The notes beneath the pieces were generated by a model. It searched no databases. It saw only the letters and a program-made list of their open reading frames with translations, and was not told the DNA's origin. DNA of 64,000 nucleotides from JAHFRG01 sp041495205 (GTDB lineage: Bacteria > Pseudomonadota > Gammaproteobacteria > Burkholderiales > JAHFRG01). How positions within the stretch are numbered: the stretch's first letter is position 1; each line of letters opens with the position of its first letter. The DNA is taken from contig JBGQCF010000001.1 in the NCBI GenBank assembly GCA_041495205.1, positions 1-64,000 of the forward strand, in the 5' to 3' direction. This document shows, piece after piece, positions 28,147 through 38,227 of this stretch. Both the position numbers and the translations under genes were made by a program.

Positions 28147-29406
28147 ATGGTTGAAGTACAACGCCTGGCCAGCCTCGCGGTGAGCCAGGTTCTGGCCGGG
28201 CGCAATCTGTCGCACATTCTTTCTTCTCTCTGGCAACGCCATCCAGACCTAAGCCCGCAGCAGCGCGCTGCTATCCAAGACTTGAGTTTCGGCACGCTGC
28301 GCTTTTACGGGCAGTTGCAGGCGCTGCTTGAACATTTACTGGAAAAACCTTTACGCGAGCAACGGCTGCGCGCATTGCTTTTAGTCGGCTTGTATCAGCT
28401 GCAGTACACCAGAGCCGCTCCGCATGCGGTGGTAGACCATGCGGTGAAAACCGCAGCAGCGCTCAATCAACGGCCCGCAATGGGCTTGGTGAATGCAATA
28501 TTGCGCAACTTTCTGCGCAAGCGGGAAACACTGCAGGCGCTGGCCGCAGCTGACGAAGTCGGGCGCTACTCGCATCCGCAATGGTGGATAGACAAACTCA
28601 AAGCGCAATACCCGCGTGACTATGATGCGATTTTGACCGCCGCCAACCTGCATCCGCCGATGACCTTGCGTGTCAACTGCCGCGCCACGACCAAGCAGGA
28701 TTATCAAACGCTGCTGCAAAACGCCGGCATTGAAGCAGAAGATCTTGGCGGACAAGCGCTGCTGCTCAAGCGTGCCGTTCCCGTAAAAGAACTCCCGGGT
28801 TTTGCCGAAGGTTTGGTTTCGGTTCAAGACGCCGCCGCCCAATTGGCGGCGCCGCTTCTAGACGTACAACCCGGCATGCGCGTGCTCGACGCATGTGCTG
28901 CTCCAGGCGGCAAGACCACACATATTCTGGAGTTGGCCGACGCTGAACTTACCGCGCTGGATGAGGATGCCGAACGATTACGACGTCTCGAAGAAAACTT
29001 GCGACGGTTGAAGCTTGAAGCGCGCGTTGTCTGCGGGGACGCCGCGAATCCTTCGGCTTGGTGGGACGGCACGCCCTTCCAGCGCGTACTCGCCGATGTT
29101 CCCTGTTCGGCTTCCGGCGTGGCACGCCGTCATCCGGACATCAAGTGGTTGAGGCGTGAAAGCGACATCGCGCAATTTACCGCCACACAGCGGCGCATCC
29201 TGGACGCATTGTGGCAATGCCTGGATAGAGATGGTAAATTGCTGTATGTCACGTGCTCGGTTTTTGCCGAAGAAAACGGCCGGCAGGTTGACGCATTTCT
29301 TGAACGGCACCGCAACGCCGAGCTTCTGCCGCTCAGCACGCAAAGCCAATTTCTACCCGACAGCCAGCATGATGGTTTTTTCTACGCCCTGCTCCGCAAG
29401 ACTTAG
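28147..29406 (+). CDS. rsmB: 16S rRNA (cytosine967-C5)-methyltransferase
   Basis: 419 residues. An N-terminal NusB-like RNA-binding domain (residues 1-140) precedes a Rossmann methyltransferase domain with LDACAAPGGKTTHILELA (about residues 244-261). Both catalytic cysteines are seen: DVPCSASGVARRHPDIKW and LYVTCSVFAEENGRQ. It methylates C967 of 16S rRNA. The following DUF4390 gene starts within its last 13 codons. Confidence 0.96.
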   Translation: MVEVQRLASLAVSQVLAGRNLSHILSSLWQRHPDLSPQQRAAIQDLSFGTLRFYGQLQALLEHLLEKPLREQRLRALLLVGLYQLQYTRAAPHAVVDHAVKTAAALNQRPAMGLVNAILRNFLRKRETLQALAAADEVGRYSHPQWWIDKLKAQYPRDYDAILTAANLHPPMTLRVNCRATTKQDYQTLLQNAGIEAEDLGGQALLLKRAVPVKELPGFAEGLVSVQDAAAQLAAPLLDVQPGMRVLDACAAPGGKTTHILELADAELTALDEDAERLRRLEENLRRLKLEARVVCGDAANPSAWWDGTPFQRVLADVPCSASGVARRHPDIKWLRRESDIAQFTATQRRILDALWQCLDRDGKLLYVTCSVFAEENGRQVDAFLERHRNAELLPLSTQSQFLPDSQHDGFFYALLRKT

Positions 29407-29974
29407 ACGGTTTTTGACCTTGCCCTGCTGGCGCAGACTCGCCTGCGCAGTTCTATTCGGGCTTGCTCTGGCGCCAGGGAACTTGCTCGCCGAAGGCATC
29501 CAGATACGCAGCGCAGGACTCGATGCGGATGCCGACGGCTACCGGCTCAATGCCGATTTCGATATCAGTCTTACCCCTACGCTGGAAGACGCGCTGAATA
29601 AAGGGGTCGCGTTGTATTTCGTCACCGAGTTTGAATTGGCCCGTCCGCGTTGGTACTGGTTCGATCAAAAAGTGGTGGAGTTGCGGCAGCAATTCAAGCT
29701 GAGCTATAACGCGCTGACCCGGCAATACCGCCTGAGCGTAGGAACACTATTTCAGAATTACGTGACGCTGGAAGAGGCAGTGAACGTAATGAGTCAATTG
29801 CACAATCGCCTGGTGGCCGATAAGGACGCGCTGAAGAAAAATCAGAAATACTCCGCGGCATTACGTATGAAACTGGATCTGTCGCAGTTGCCAAAACCGT
29901 TTCAGGTGAATGCGCTGGCATCGAAAGATTGGACCTTGAGTTCCGACTGGCACCGCTGGGAGGTTACACCATGA
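29369..29974 (+). CDS. DUF4390 secreted protein
   Basis: 201 residues from ATG 29369 (another ATG three bases on). Start chosen because it precedes a good signal peptide (basic RLRRFL, then LACAVLFGLALAPGNLLA, residues ~22-42), leaving a mature protein EGIQIRSAGLDADADGY. The mature part is a beta-rich domain with WYWFDQKVVELRQQFKLSY, found next to NtrY-type kinases in Betaproteobacteria (DUF4390). Function is unknown; a periplasmic role linked to the kinase is only inference. It overlaps rsmB and ends 13 bases before the kinase. Confidence 0.83.
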   Translation: MMVFSTPCSARLRRFLTLPCWRRLACAVLFGLALAPGNLLAEGIQIRSAGLDADADGYRLNADFDISLTPTLEDALNKGVALYFVTEFELARPRWYWFDQKVVELRQQFKLSYNALTRQYRLSVGTLFQNYVTLEEAVNVMSQLHNRLVADKDALKKNQKYSAALRMKLDLSQLPKPFQVNALASKDWTLSSDWHRWEVTP

Positions 29975-29987
29975 GCGAGAGCCCGGC

Positions 29988-32111
29988 ATGAAATACTTCC
30001 TGATACTGTGCTTGGGTCTTGGCGCGGTATTGCTGTTTCTGCTTTCCACCGCCAGCGCCAACACGGCTTTGTTCGCCCAGCATTATCCCCTGCTGCTGGC
30101 GCTGAACGGCGTGGTCGCCTTGTGTCTTTTGGGCTTGGTGGTTTATCAATTATTGGTTTTGCGCAAGAAACTTGCCGCCCGCGTATTCGGCTCCAAGCTC
30201 ACCTTGCGTCTGGTGCTGTTCTTTTCGCTGATGGCGGTGCTGCCGGGAGCGCTGGTGTACGGCGTGTCGGTGCAGTTTCTGGCGAAAAGCATCGAGTCCT
30301 GGTTCGATGTGCGCGTAGACAAGGCGCTGGAAGGTGGCTTGAGTCTGGGACGCACCACACTCGATAATATGCTCAAAGAGCTCGACAAGAAAGCGGACAC
30401 TGTAGCGCTATCGCTTTCCGAACTGCCGACAGCCGAGCATCTCACCGCGATCAACAGTCTGCGCGAGCAGCTCGGGGTGCAGGAAGCCACGTTGTTCAGC
30501 CAACGCGGAAATATCATCGCTTTTTCGAGCAGCGAACGCAGCGGCTTGATGCCGGATTTGCCGAGCGCTGCTTTGCTGAAGCAAATTCGCCAGCAGCAGA
30601 CGTACAGCGGCATTGAAACTATTCCCGGCAAAGGCCTGTACCTGCGCGTGGTGGTTCCAGTGAACGTATTGAGTCTTAACGAGGACATCCGCGTGCTGCA
30701 GCTTTTGCAACCGGTGCCCAAGCAATTGGCGCAAGATGCTGAGGCGGTGCAGGCGGTGTATCGTGATTACCAGGAGCTTTCGCTTTCCCGTGTTGGATTA
30801 AAACGTCTTTACGCATTGACGCTGACGCTCACCCTGCTGCTGGCCTGGCTCTCGGCCTTGGCGCTGGCGTTTCTCATCAGTGAACGCTTGAGCGCCCCGC
30901 TCGAGGTCCTTGCGGCAGGCACACGCGCCGTGGCGCAAGGCGATTTCAGCCAGCGGCCTCCGGTAAAAAGCCATGACGAGCTTGGCATATTGATGCAGTC
31001 GTTCAACATAATGACGCATCAGCTATCGGAAGCCAGGGCCGCGGCGGAACGCAATCAGGAGCAACTGCAGACCGCCAAGGCCTACCTGGAAAGTGTGCTC
31101 GCCAATTTGTCCGCGGGAGTGCTGGCTTTTGATGAAGCTTTCGGGCTGCGTTCGGCAAACCTCAGTGCAGCGCATATCCTCGAGACCGAGTTTGCGCAAT
31201 TGCGCGGGACCAGCCTGGAGGAATGGAGTACCGGCAACATTGCGCTGCGCGCCCTGAGCGAGCAAATTCTCGCGTCGTTCCGGCAGTCTTTGTCTAACGA
31301 ATGGGAGAAGCAGGTGGAATACCCGGGGAAATCCGGAACCCGTGTGCTGCTGTTGCGCGGCAGCCGCCTCTCTGGCGCGGTACAATCCGGATACGTGGTG
31401 GTGTTTGATGACATCACTCATTTGTTGCAGGCACAGCGCGATGCGGCCTGGGGCGAGGTGGCGCGCCGCTTGGCTCACGAAATCAAAAATCCGCTCACGC
31501 CCATCCAGCTCTCCGCGGAGCGGCTTAAGCACAAGTTAGCGGATAAGCTCGACAAGACGGATTTGGAAATCTTGAAACGTTCAACACAAACCATTATCAG
31601 CCAGGTGGCGGCCATGCAAAACATGGTGGATGCGTTCAGCGATTATGCACGCACGTCCGAACTCGTCCTGCAGCCAATCGATCTCAATCATTTGCTGCGC
31701 GAAGTGCTGGCACTTTACGAATCACCGGCGTTGACTATCAAGCTTGATCTTGCGCCCAAGCTGCCGCAGGCTATGGGCGACAAGACACAACTGCGCCAGG
31801 TCATTCATAATCTGCTGCAGAACGCCCAGGACGCGCTTGCTGATGTGCCTGCCCCGAGCATCCTGGTACGCACCGAAGCGCAAGGGAGCCGCATCCGGTT
31901 GACCATCCAGGACAACGGCAGCGGATTTCCGGAGCAGCTGATGACGCGGCTGTTCGAGCCCTACGTGACGAGCAAGCCCAAGGGTACCGGGCTGGGACTT
32001 GCTATCGTGAAGAGAATCGTTGACGAGCACAGCGGCGTCATCCACATCGAAAATATTAAGCCACACGGTGCCTGCGTCAGCATTTCGCTGCCGCTGGCGC
32101 ACGCGGCGTGA
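29988..32111 (+). CDS. NtrY-like sensor histidine kinase
   Basis: 707 residues. Several N-terminal membrane helices (about 1-25, 28-48, 68-90, and near 285) flank a periplasmic sensor loop. Then come a HAMP segment (GTRAVAQGDFSQRPPVKSHDE), a PAS region, the H-box ARRLAHEIKNPLTPIQLSAERL and the ATP-binding domain (LLQNAQDALA, DNGSGFPEQL, KGTGLGLAIVKRIV). It should phosphorylate the response regulator encoded 13 bases downstream. NtrYX systems act in nitrogen and redox control and envelope homeostasis; the signal here is unknown. Confidence 0.93.
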   Translation: MKYFLILCLGLGAVLLFLLSTASANTALFAQHYPLLLALNGVVALCLLGLVVYQLLVLRKKLAARVFGSKLTLRLVLFFSLMAVLPGALVYGVSVQFLAKSIESWFDVRVDKALEGGLSLGRTTLDNMLKELDKKADTVALSLSELPTAEHLTAINSLREQLGVQEATLFSQRGNIIAFSSSERSGLMPDLPSAALLKQIRQQQTYSGIETIPGKGLYLRVVVPVNVLSLNEDIRVLQLLQPVPKQLAQDAEAVQAVYRDYQELSLSRVGLKRLYALTLTLTLLLAWLSALALAFLISERLSAPLEVLAAGTRAVAQGDFSQRPPVKSHDELGILMQSFNIMTHQLSEARAAAERNQEQLQTAKAYLESVLANLSAGVLAFDEAFGLRSANLSAAHILETEFAQLRGTSLEEWSTGNIALRALSEQILASFRQSLSNEWEKQVEYPGKSGTRVLLLRGSRLSGAVQSGYVVVFDDITHLLQAQRDAAWGEVARRLAHEIKNPLTPIQLSAERLKHKLADKLDKTDLEILKRSTQTIISQVAAMQNMVDAFSDYARTSELVLQPIDLNHLLREVLALYESPALTIKLDLAPKLPQAMGDKTQLRQVIHNLLQNAQDALADVPAPSILVRTEAQGSRIRLTIQDNGSGFPEQLMTRLFEPYVTSKPKGTGLGLAIVKRIVDEHSGVIHIENIKPHGACVSISLPLAHAA

Positions 32112-32124
32112 GTAATACGGACAA

Positions 32125-33393
32125 ATGGCAACCAACCAGATTTTGATCGTAGACGATGAAGTAGGCATTCGCGAGCTGCTCTCGGAAATTCTCGAGGACG
32201 AAGGCTACCAGGTCAGGCTTGCTGAAAATGCCAGCCAGGCGCGCGCCCAGCGCATGGAGGCGCGTCCGGATCTGGTGTTGTTGGATATTTGGATGCCGGA
32301 CACGGACGGCATCACGCTGCTCAAGGAGTGGGCGAGCAACGGGCAACTCACCATGCCAGTGGTGATGATGTCGGGACACGGCACCATAGACACCGCAGTG
32401 GAAGCAACACGCATCGGTGCGGTTGATTTTCTGGAAAAACCCATCGCCATGCAAAAACTCCTAAGCACGGTGGGCCGGGCGCTCAAGCGTGGCACGGTGC
32501 AACCCCAGCCGCAGCTTTCGCTGGCAAGCCTGGGCAAGTCGCAGCAAATCGCCGAGCTCAAAAAGCGTATGGAACAGATCGCCAATCTCAATTTGCCACT
32601 GTTGCTGGTCGGGGAAGTAGGGTGCGGGGTTGAGCTCTGCGCGCGCTTCCTGCATCAGGCTAACACGCAGTGGGTCGCCCCTGAAAACTGTATGCATCTT
32701 GTTGACGCAGCGCTCGATTTTCTGCAGCAGGCGCGCGACGGGTTGCTATTCCTGAGCGAAATTGGCCAGCTCAGCAAACAGGAGCAAAAAGGACTGATGT
32801 TGCTTATTAGCAAACTTGGCAAGTACAACGTGCGCCTGGTCTGCGCCACTTCAAAAGCGTTGCCCGAGCTGGTGAGCCAGGACCAGTTTGACGCGAGCCT
32901 TTATCAGGCGCTCAGCGCGCTCACCTTGGGCGTACCCAGTCTGCGCGAGCACCGCGAAGACATTCCCGATCTTGCGCGGCTCATGCTGTTTCGCTGTGTC
33001 GAGGCGGGCGAAGCGCCGCTGCGCGAATTCAGTACCTCGGCGCTCAACGCTTTGCGTAATTACTCTTGGCCCGGCAACTTGATTCAATTGGAAAACGCGG
33101 TAAAGACTCTGGCGCTCACTTCTCTCGAAGAGGAAATCAGCCTCGACGAAGTCAACCGCGTGTTGGCGCAATTCGATATTGAACCGCAGGTCGCGGACCA
33201 TGCGCTACCGCTGGATGTCAGCCTGCGTGAGGCGCGCGATGCGTTTGAGCGCGTCTACTTCAGGCACCACATCAACAAGGAGCGCGGGAACATGAGCCGG
33301 ATCGCGGAAAAAGTCGGGCTAGAGCGCACCCACCTGTACCGCAAGCTCAAGCAACTTGGCATCAAGATGGGAAGGCGTAATCAAGAACAATAA
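32125..33393 (+). CDS. NtrX-like response regulator with degenerate AAA+ domain
   Basis: 422 residues. The receiver domain is intact (phospho-acceptor Asp54 in LVLLDIWMPDTDG, Lys105 in LEKPI). The central domain has the sigma-54 activator fold but has lost its working parts: Walker A reads GEVGCGVE (residues 163-170, lysine replaced by valine), Walker B reads LLFLSEIGQL (Asp to Ser), and the GAFTGA loop is missing. The C-terminal Fis-type helix-turn-helix (NMSRIAEKVGLERTHLYRKL) is intact. It should bind DNA under phosphorylation control, without ATP-driven activation of sigma-54 polymerase. Confidence 0.9.
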   Translation: MATNQILIVDDEVGIRELLSEILEDEGYQVRLAENASQARAQRMEARPDLVLLDIWMPDTDGITLLKEWASNGQLTMPVVMMSGHGTIDTAVEATRIGAVDFLEKPIAMQKLLSTVGRALKRGTVQPQPQLSLASLGKSQQIAELKKRMEQIANLNLPLLLVGEVGCGVELCARFLHQANTQWVAPENCMHLVDAALDFLQQARDGLLFLSEIGQLSKQEQKGLMLLISKLGKYNVRLVCATSKALPELVSQDQFDASLYQALSALTLGVPSLREHREDIPDLARLMLFRCVEAGEAPLREFSTSALNALRNYSWPGNLIQLENAVKTLALTSLEEEISLDEVNRVLAQFDIEPQVADHALPLDVSLREARDAFERVYFRHHINKERGNMSRIAEKVGLERTHLYRKLKQLGIKMGRRNQEQ

Positions 33394-33460
33394 GTTTTTG
33401 CCAAGTATCACTCCATCGTGATAGGCGTTCCATTATAATTGCGGTACGAATGTTTAATTT

Positions 33461-33493
33461 CCGGAACCTTTGAGCTGGGTAGTAATGTTCCGG
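33461..33493 (+). promoter_or_regulatory. stem-loop in tkt upstream region
   Basis: CCGGAAC (33461-33467) pairs with GTTCCGG (33487-33493) across a 19-base loop, followed by CCTTTTG. It could be a weak terminator for the ntrYX run or part of the tkt leader. A TATAAT lies at 33434-33439 upstream. Confidence 0.35.
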
Positions 33494-33587
33494 CCTTTTG
33501 CTGTCCTTAAAATTAACCTGAATCGGTCGCATGAGGCCCACCCCCTTGGTGACTGCTGCGGATGAGTTCAAGACGGGAAATCAGTCA

Positions 33588-35579
<1,992 letters not shown>

Positions 35580-35648
35580 AGCTTATATCCCCCTGCGTTT
35601 CAAGTGCCCGCTGTTGTAAAATAACAATTTTTTTTGGAGCGAAAACTA

Positions 35649-36662
35649 ATGGCCATTCGTGTCGCGATCAACGGCTATGGGCGCATCGGCCGCAACGTTT
35701 TGCGCGCGCTCTATGAATCGGGGCGTAACCAGGAAATCCGGATTGTTGCCATCAATGACCTTGGTAATGCCGAAACCAATGCCCATCTCACTCGTTATGA
35801 CACGGTGCACGGCCGGTTTCACGGTAGCGTTGAAGTGGAAGGCGATGCCATGATCATCAACGGCGACCGCATCAAGGTGCTTGCAGTTCGCAATCCCGCT
35901 GAACTACCGTGGAAAGAACTCGCCATTGACGTAGTGCACGAATGCACCGGACTTTTCACCAGCAAGGAAAAGGCCTCCGCCCACATTAAAGCCGGCGCGA
36001 AGAAAGTCATCATCTCTGCCCCTGGAGGCAAGGATGTGGATGCCACGGTGGTCTATGGGGTCAACCACAAAGAACTGAAAGCTACTGACACGGTGATTTC
36101 CAATGCGTCCTGCACCACTAACTGTCTTGCGCCGCTCGCCAAAGTGCTGCACGAGAAAATCGGTATTGTCAGCGGGCTGATGACTACAGTGCACGCCTAC
36201 ACCAACGACCAGGTGCTGATCGATACTTATCACAAAGACTTGCGCCGCGGACGCTCTGCCACCATGTCCATGATCCCGACCAAGACCGGCGCGGCAGCAG
36301 CGTTGGGTTTAGTGTTGCCGGAGCTCAACGGCAAGCTCGACGGCTTTGCGGTACGGGTACCGACCATCAATGTCTCATTGGTGGACTTGAGTTTTACCGC
36401 GAAGCGTCCCACCACAGTCGAGGAAGTGAACGGGGTGATGAAGCAAGCGGCACAGGGAGAAATGAAGGGCATTCTCAATTACTGCGACAAGCCGCTGGTT
36501 TCGATGGATTTCAATCATGACGCTGCATCTTCCACATTCGACGCAACGCTCACCAAAGTGGCCGGCGGCACGCTGGTGAAAGTACTGTCCTGGTATGACA
36601 ACGAATGGGGATTCAGCAACCGCATGCTGGATGTGACGGTTGCATGGATGAATGCGAAATGA
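35649..36662 (+). CDS. gap: glyceraldehyde-3-phosphate dehydrogenase
   Basis: 337 residues from ATG 35649, 9 bases after TGGAG. NAD(P)-binding INGYGRIGRNVLRALYE starts the protein, and the catalytic cysteine is in SNASCTTNCLAPLAK (about residue 154). Arginines and the S-loop RGRSATMSMIPTKTGAA follow. In this cluster it would reduce 1,3-bisphosphoglycerate (Calvin) or act in glycolysis. Its last 17 codons (GFSNRMLDVTVAWMNAK) are repeated twice more downstream before pgk; this copy is complete and ends in TGA. Confidence 0.97.
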   Translation: MAIRVAINGYGRIGRNVLRALYESGRNQEIRIVAINDLGNAETNAHLTRYDTVHGRFHGSVEVEGDAMIINGDRIKVLAVRNPAELPWKELAIDVVHECTGLFTSKEKASAHIKAGAKKVIISAPGGKDVDATVVYGVNHKELKATDTVISNASCTTNCLAPLAKVLHEKIGIVSGLMTTVHAYTNDQVLIDTYHKDLRRGRSATMSMIPTKTGAAAALGLVLPELNGKLDGFAVRVPTINVSLVDLSFTAKRPTTVEEVNGVMKQAAQGEMKGILNYCDKPLVSMDFNHDAASSTFDATLTKVAGGTLVKVLSWYDNEWGFSNRMLDVTVAWMNAK

Positions 36663-36951
36663 GGCAAACTATCACGCCCCGCTCGTTGCGGAGGAGGCTA
36701 ACATCGCAGCGCGATGTTAAGCAGGCGCCAGCCTGCGGCCGAAGCCACAACGCCCGCGATTCAGCAACCTATGGTGACGGTTGCGTGGATGAATGCGAAA
36801 TGAGGCAAACTATCACGCCCCGCTCGTTGCGGCGGAGGCTAACATCGCAGCGCGATGTTAAGCAGGCACCAGCCTGCGGCCGAAGCCACAACGCCCGCAG
36901 TTCAGCAACCGCATGCTGGATGTGACGGTTGCGTGGATGAACGCAAAATAA
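36611..36951 (+). repeat. imperfect tandem array: gap 3' end plus structured spacer (2 units and a third partial)
   Basis: Units start with TTCAGCAAC at 36612, 36760 and 36901 (periods 148 and 141; the second unit lost 7 bases near its start). Each unit holds the last ~50 bases of gap, its stop, and a ~95-base spacer; the third copy has only the gap end, with TAA at 36949-36951, 7 bases before the pgk ATG. Each spacer contains a perfect hairpin TAACATCGC-AGC-GCGATGTTA (36699-36719; 36840-36860) and a second hairpin GCAGGC...GCCTGC. An outer stem CGTTGCGG/CCACAACG encloses both. Confidence 0.93.
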
Positions 36952-36958
36952 ACCGCCC

Positions 36959-38140
36959 ATGGCTTTCGTGAGGATGACCGATCTTGATCTTGCGGGCAAG
37001 CGAGTGCTGATCCGCGAAGATTTCAATGTGCCGCTGAACAACGGTGAGGTAGCAGATGATACGCGCATCCGCGCTTCACTGCCGACTGTTGAGCATGCGC
37101 TCAAAGCGCGCGCCAAAGTCATGTTGATGTCGCACCTGGGGCGGCCTGAAGAAGGAAAGTACGATGAACACAGCTCCCTGAAACCGGTGGCGCAGCGCCT
37201 TTCGCAACTGTTGCGGCGTGAAGTGACAGTTGTTAGTGACTGGTTGAACGGAGTCGAAGTCGCCGCAGGCAATGTGGTGATGTTTGAGAACGTGCGCTTC
37301 AACAAGGGCGAAAAGAAAGACAGCGACGAGCTCGCGCAGAAGATGGCGAAACTATGCGATATCTACGTGATGGACGCTTTCGGAGTCGCGCATCGTGCCG
37401 AAGCTTCGACCCATGGTGTCGCCAAGTTTGCCAAGATAGCCTGTGCCGGACCCTTGCTTGCTGCCGAACTGGATGCACTGGGAAAAGCGCTGGTTAACCC
37501 GAGGCGGCCGTTGGTAGCCGTTGTTGGGGGCTCAAAGGTCTCGACCAAGCTTACTGCTCTGAAGTCGTTGTGCAAGGTGGTGGATCAATTGATCGTGGGT
37601 GGCAGCATAGCCAATACCTTCATGCTTGCCGCGGGGTACACCATAGGCAAATCTCTGGCAGAGCCAAATTTGATCGGGGAAGCGCGAGAGATTATCGAGG
37701 CGTCGCGCACCAAAGGGGGTGAAGTGCTGATTCCGCAGGATGTGGTATGCGCCAAGGAGTTTTCCGGAACGGCCAAGGCCGCCTTAAAGGACGTCAAAGA
37801 GGTCGCTGCGGACGACCTGATCATGGATGTCGGCCCAAAAACCAGCGAGGGGATTGCGCGGATAGTGGAGAAAGCCGGAACCATCGTATGGAACGGGCCG
37901 ATCGGCGTGTATGAATTTGATCAGTTCGGCGCGGGCACCCAAGCGCTGGCCAAAGCTATTGCCGCTTCCAAAGCGTTTTCCATCGCGGGCGGCGGAGAGA
38001 CGCTGGCTGCTCTGGCGAAATACGGCGTTGCCGGCAAAATTTCTTATACTTCCACCGGCGGCGGGGCGTTTCTTGAATTTTTGGAAGGCAAGAAACTGCC
38101 CGCTGTGGAAATTCTTGAACAACGTGCGGCAAAGCAATGA
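36959..38140 (+). CDS. pgk: phosphoglycerate kinase
   Basis: 393 residues. The N-terminal substrate site LIREDFNVPL (about residues 17-26) and HLGRPEEG, the hinge and the nucleotide site GGGETLAALAKYGV plus STGGGAFLEFLEGKKLP near the end match PGK throughout. It converts 3-phosphoglycerate and ATP to 1,3-bisphosphoglycerate, the step after RuBisCO. The ATG follows the third copy of the gap end by 7 bases and has no obvious ribosome site of its own, suggesting coupling to upstream translation in the ancestral arrangement. Confidence 0.97.
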   Translation: MAFVRMTDLDLAGKRVLIREDFNVPLNNGEVADDTRIRASLPTVEHALKARAKVMLMSHLGRPEEGKYDEHSSLKPVAQRLSQLLRREVTVVSDWLNGVEVAAGNVVMFENVRFNKGEKKDSDELAQKMAKLCDIYVMDAFGVAHRAEASTHGVAKFAKIACAGPLLAAELDALGKALVNPRRPLVAVVGGSKVSTKLTALKSLCKVVDQLIVGGSIANTFMLAAGYTIGKSLAEPNLIGEAREIIEASRTKGGEVLIPQDVVCAKEFSGTAKAALKDVKEVAADDLIMDVGPKTSEGIARIVEKAGTIVWNGPIGVYEFDQFGAGTQALAKAIAASKAFSIAGGGETLAALAKYGVAGKISYTSTGGGAFLEFLEGKKLPAVEILEQRAAKQ

Positions 38141-38141
38141 G

Positions 38142-38220
38142 GTGTGAGGAGCAAGGTGTCAGGAGCATGCTAAAGTAAACCATCTTTTATACCCCTTACT
38201 CCTCTCTCCTAACCCCTCAC
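38142..38220. repeat. imperfect inverted repeat in the pgk-pyk spacer
   Basis: GTGAGGAGCAAGG at the left and CCTAACCCCTCAC at the right are imperfect inverted copies of an AGGAG-rich tract, flanking an AT-rich centre (about 38172-38195). The sequence is low in complexity and noncoding. It may be a decayed intergenic repeat. Confidence 0.4.
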
Positions 38221-38227
38221 AAAATAT

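Noticed and set aside
36698..36720. TAAC...GTTAAGC arms in the gap spacers as an integron attC site
   Set aside because: The left arm does not fit RYYYAAC, only 13 bases separate AAC from GTT, and the L boxes are missing. Two hairpins inside an outer stem are a different architecture.
36605..36925. Open frame across the gap 3' array, coding a repeated MRQTITPRSLRRRL-type protein
   Set aside because: It has no ribosome site and is made only of gap-end DNA read in another frame plus hairpin spacers. The repeat itself is reported instead.
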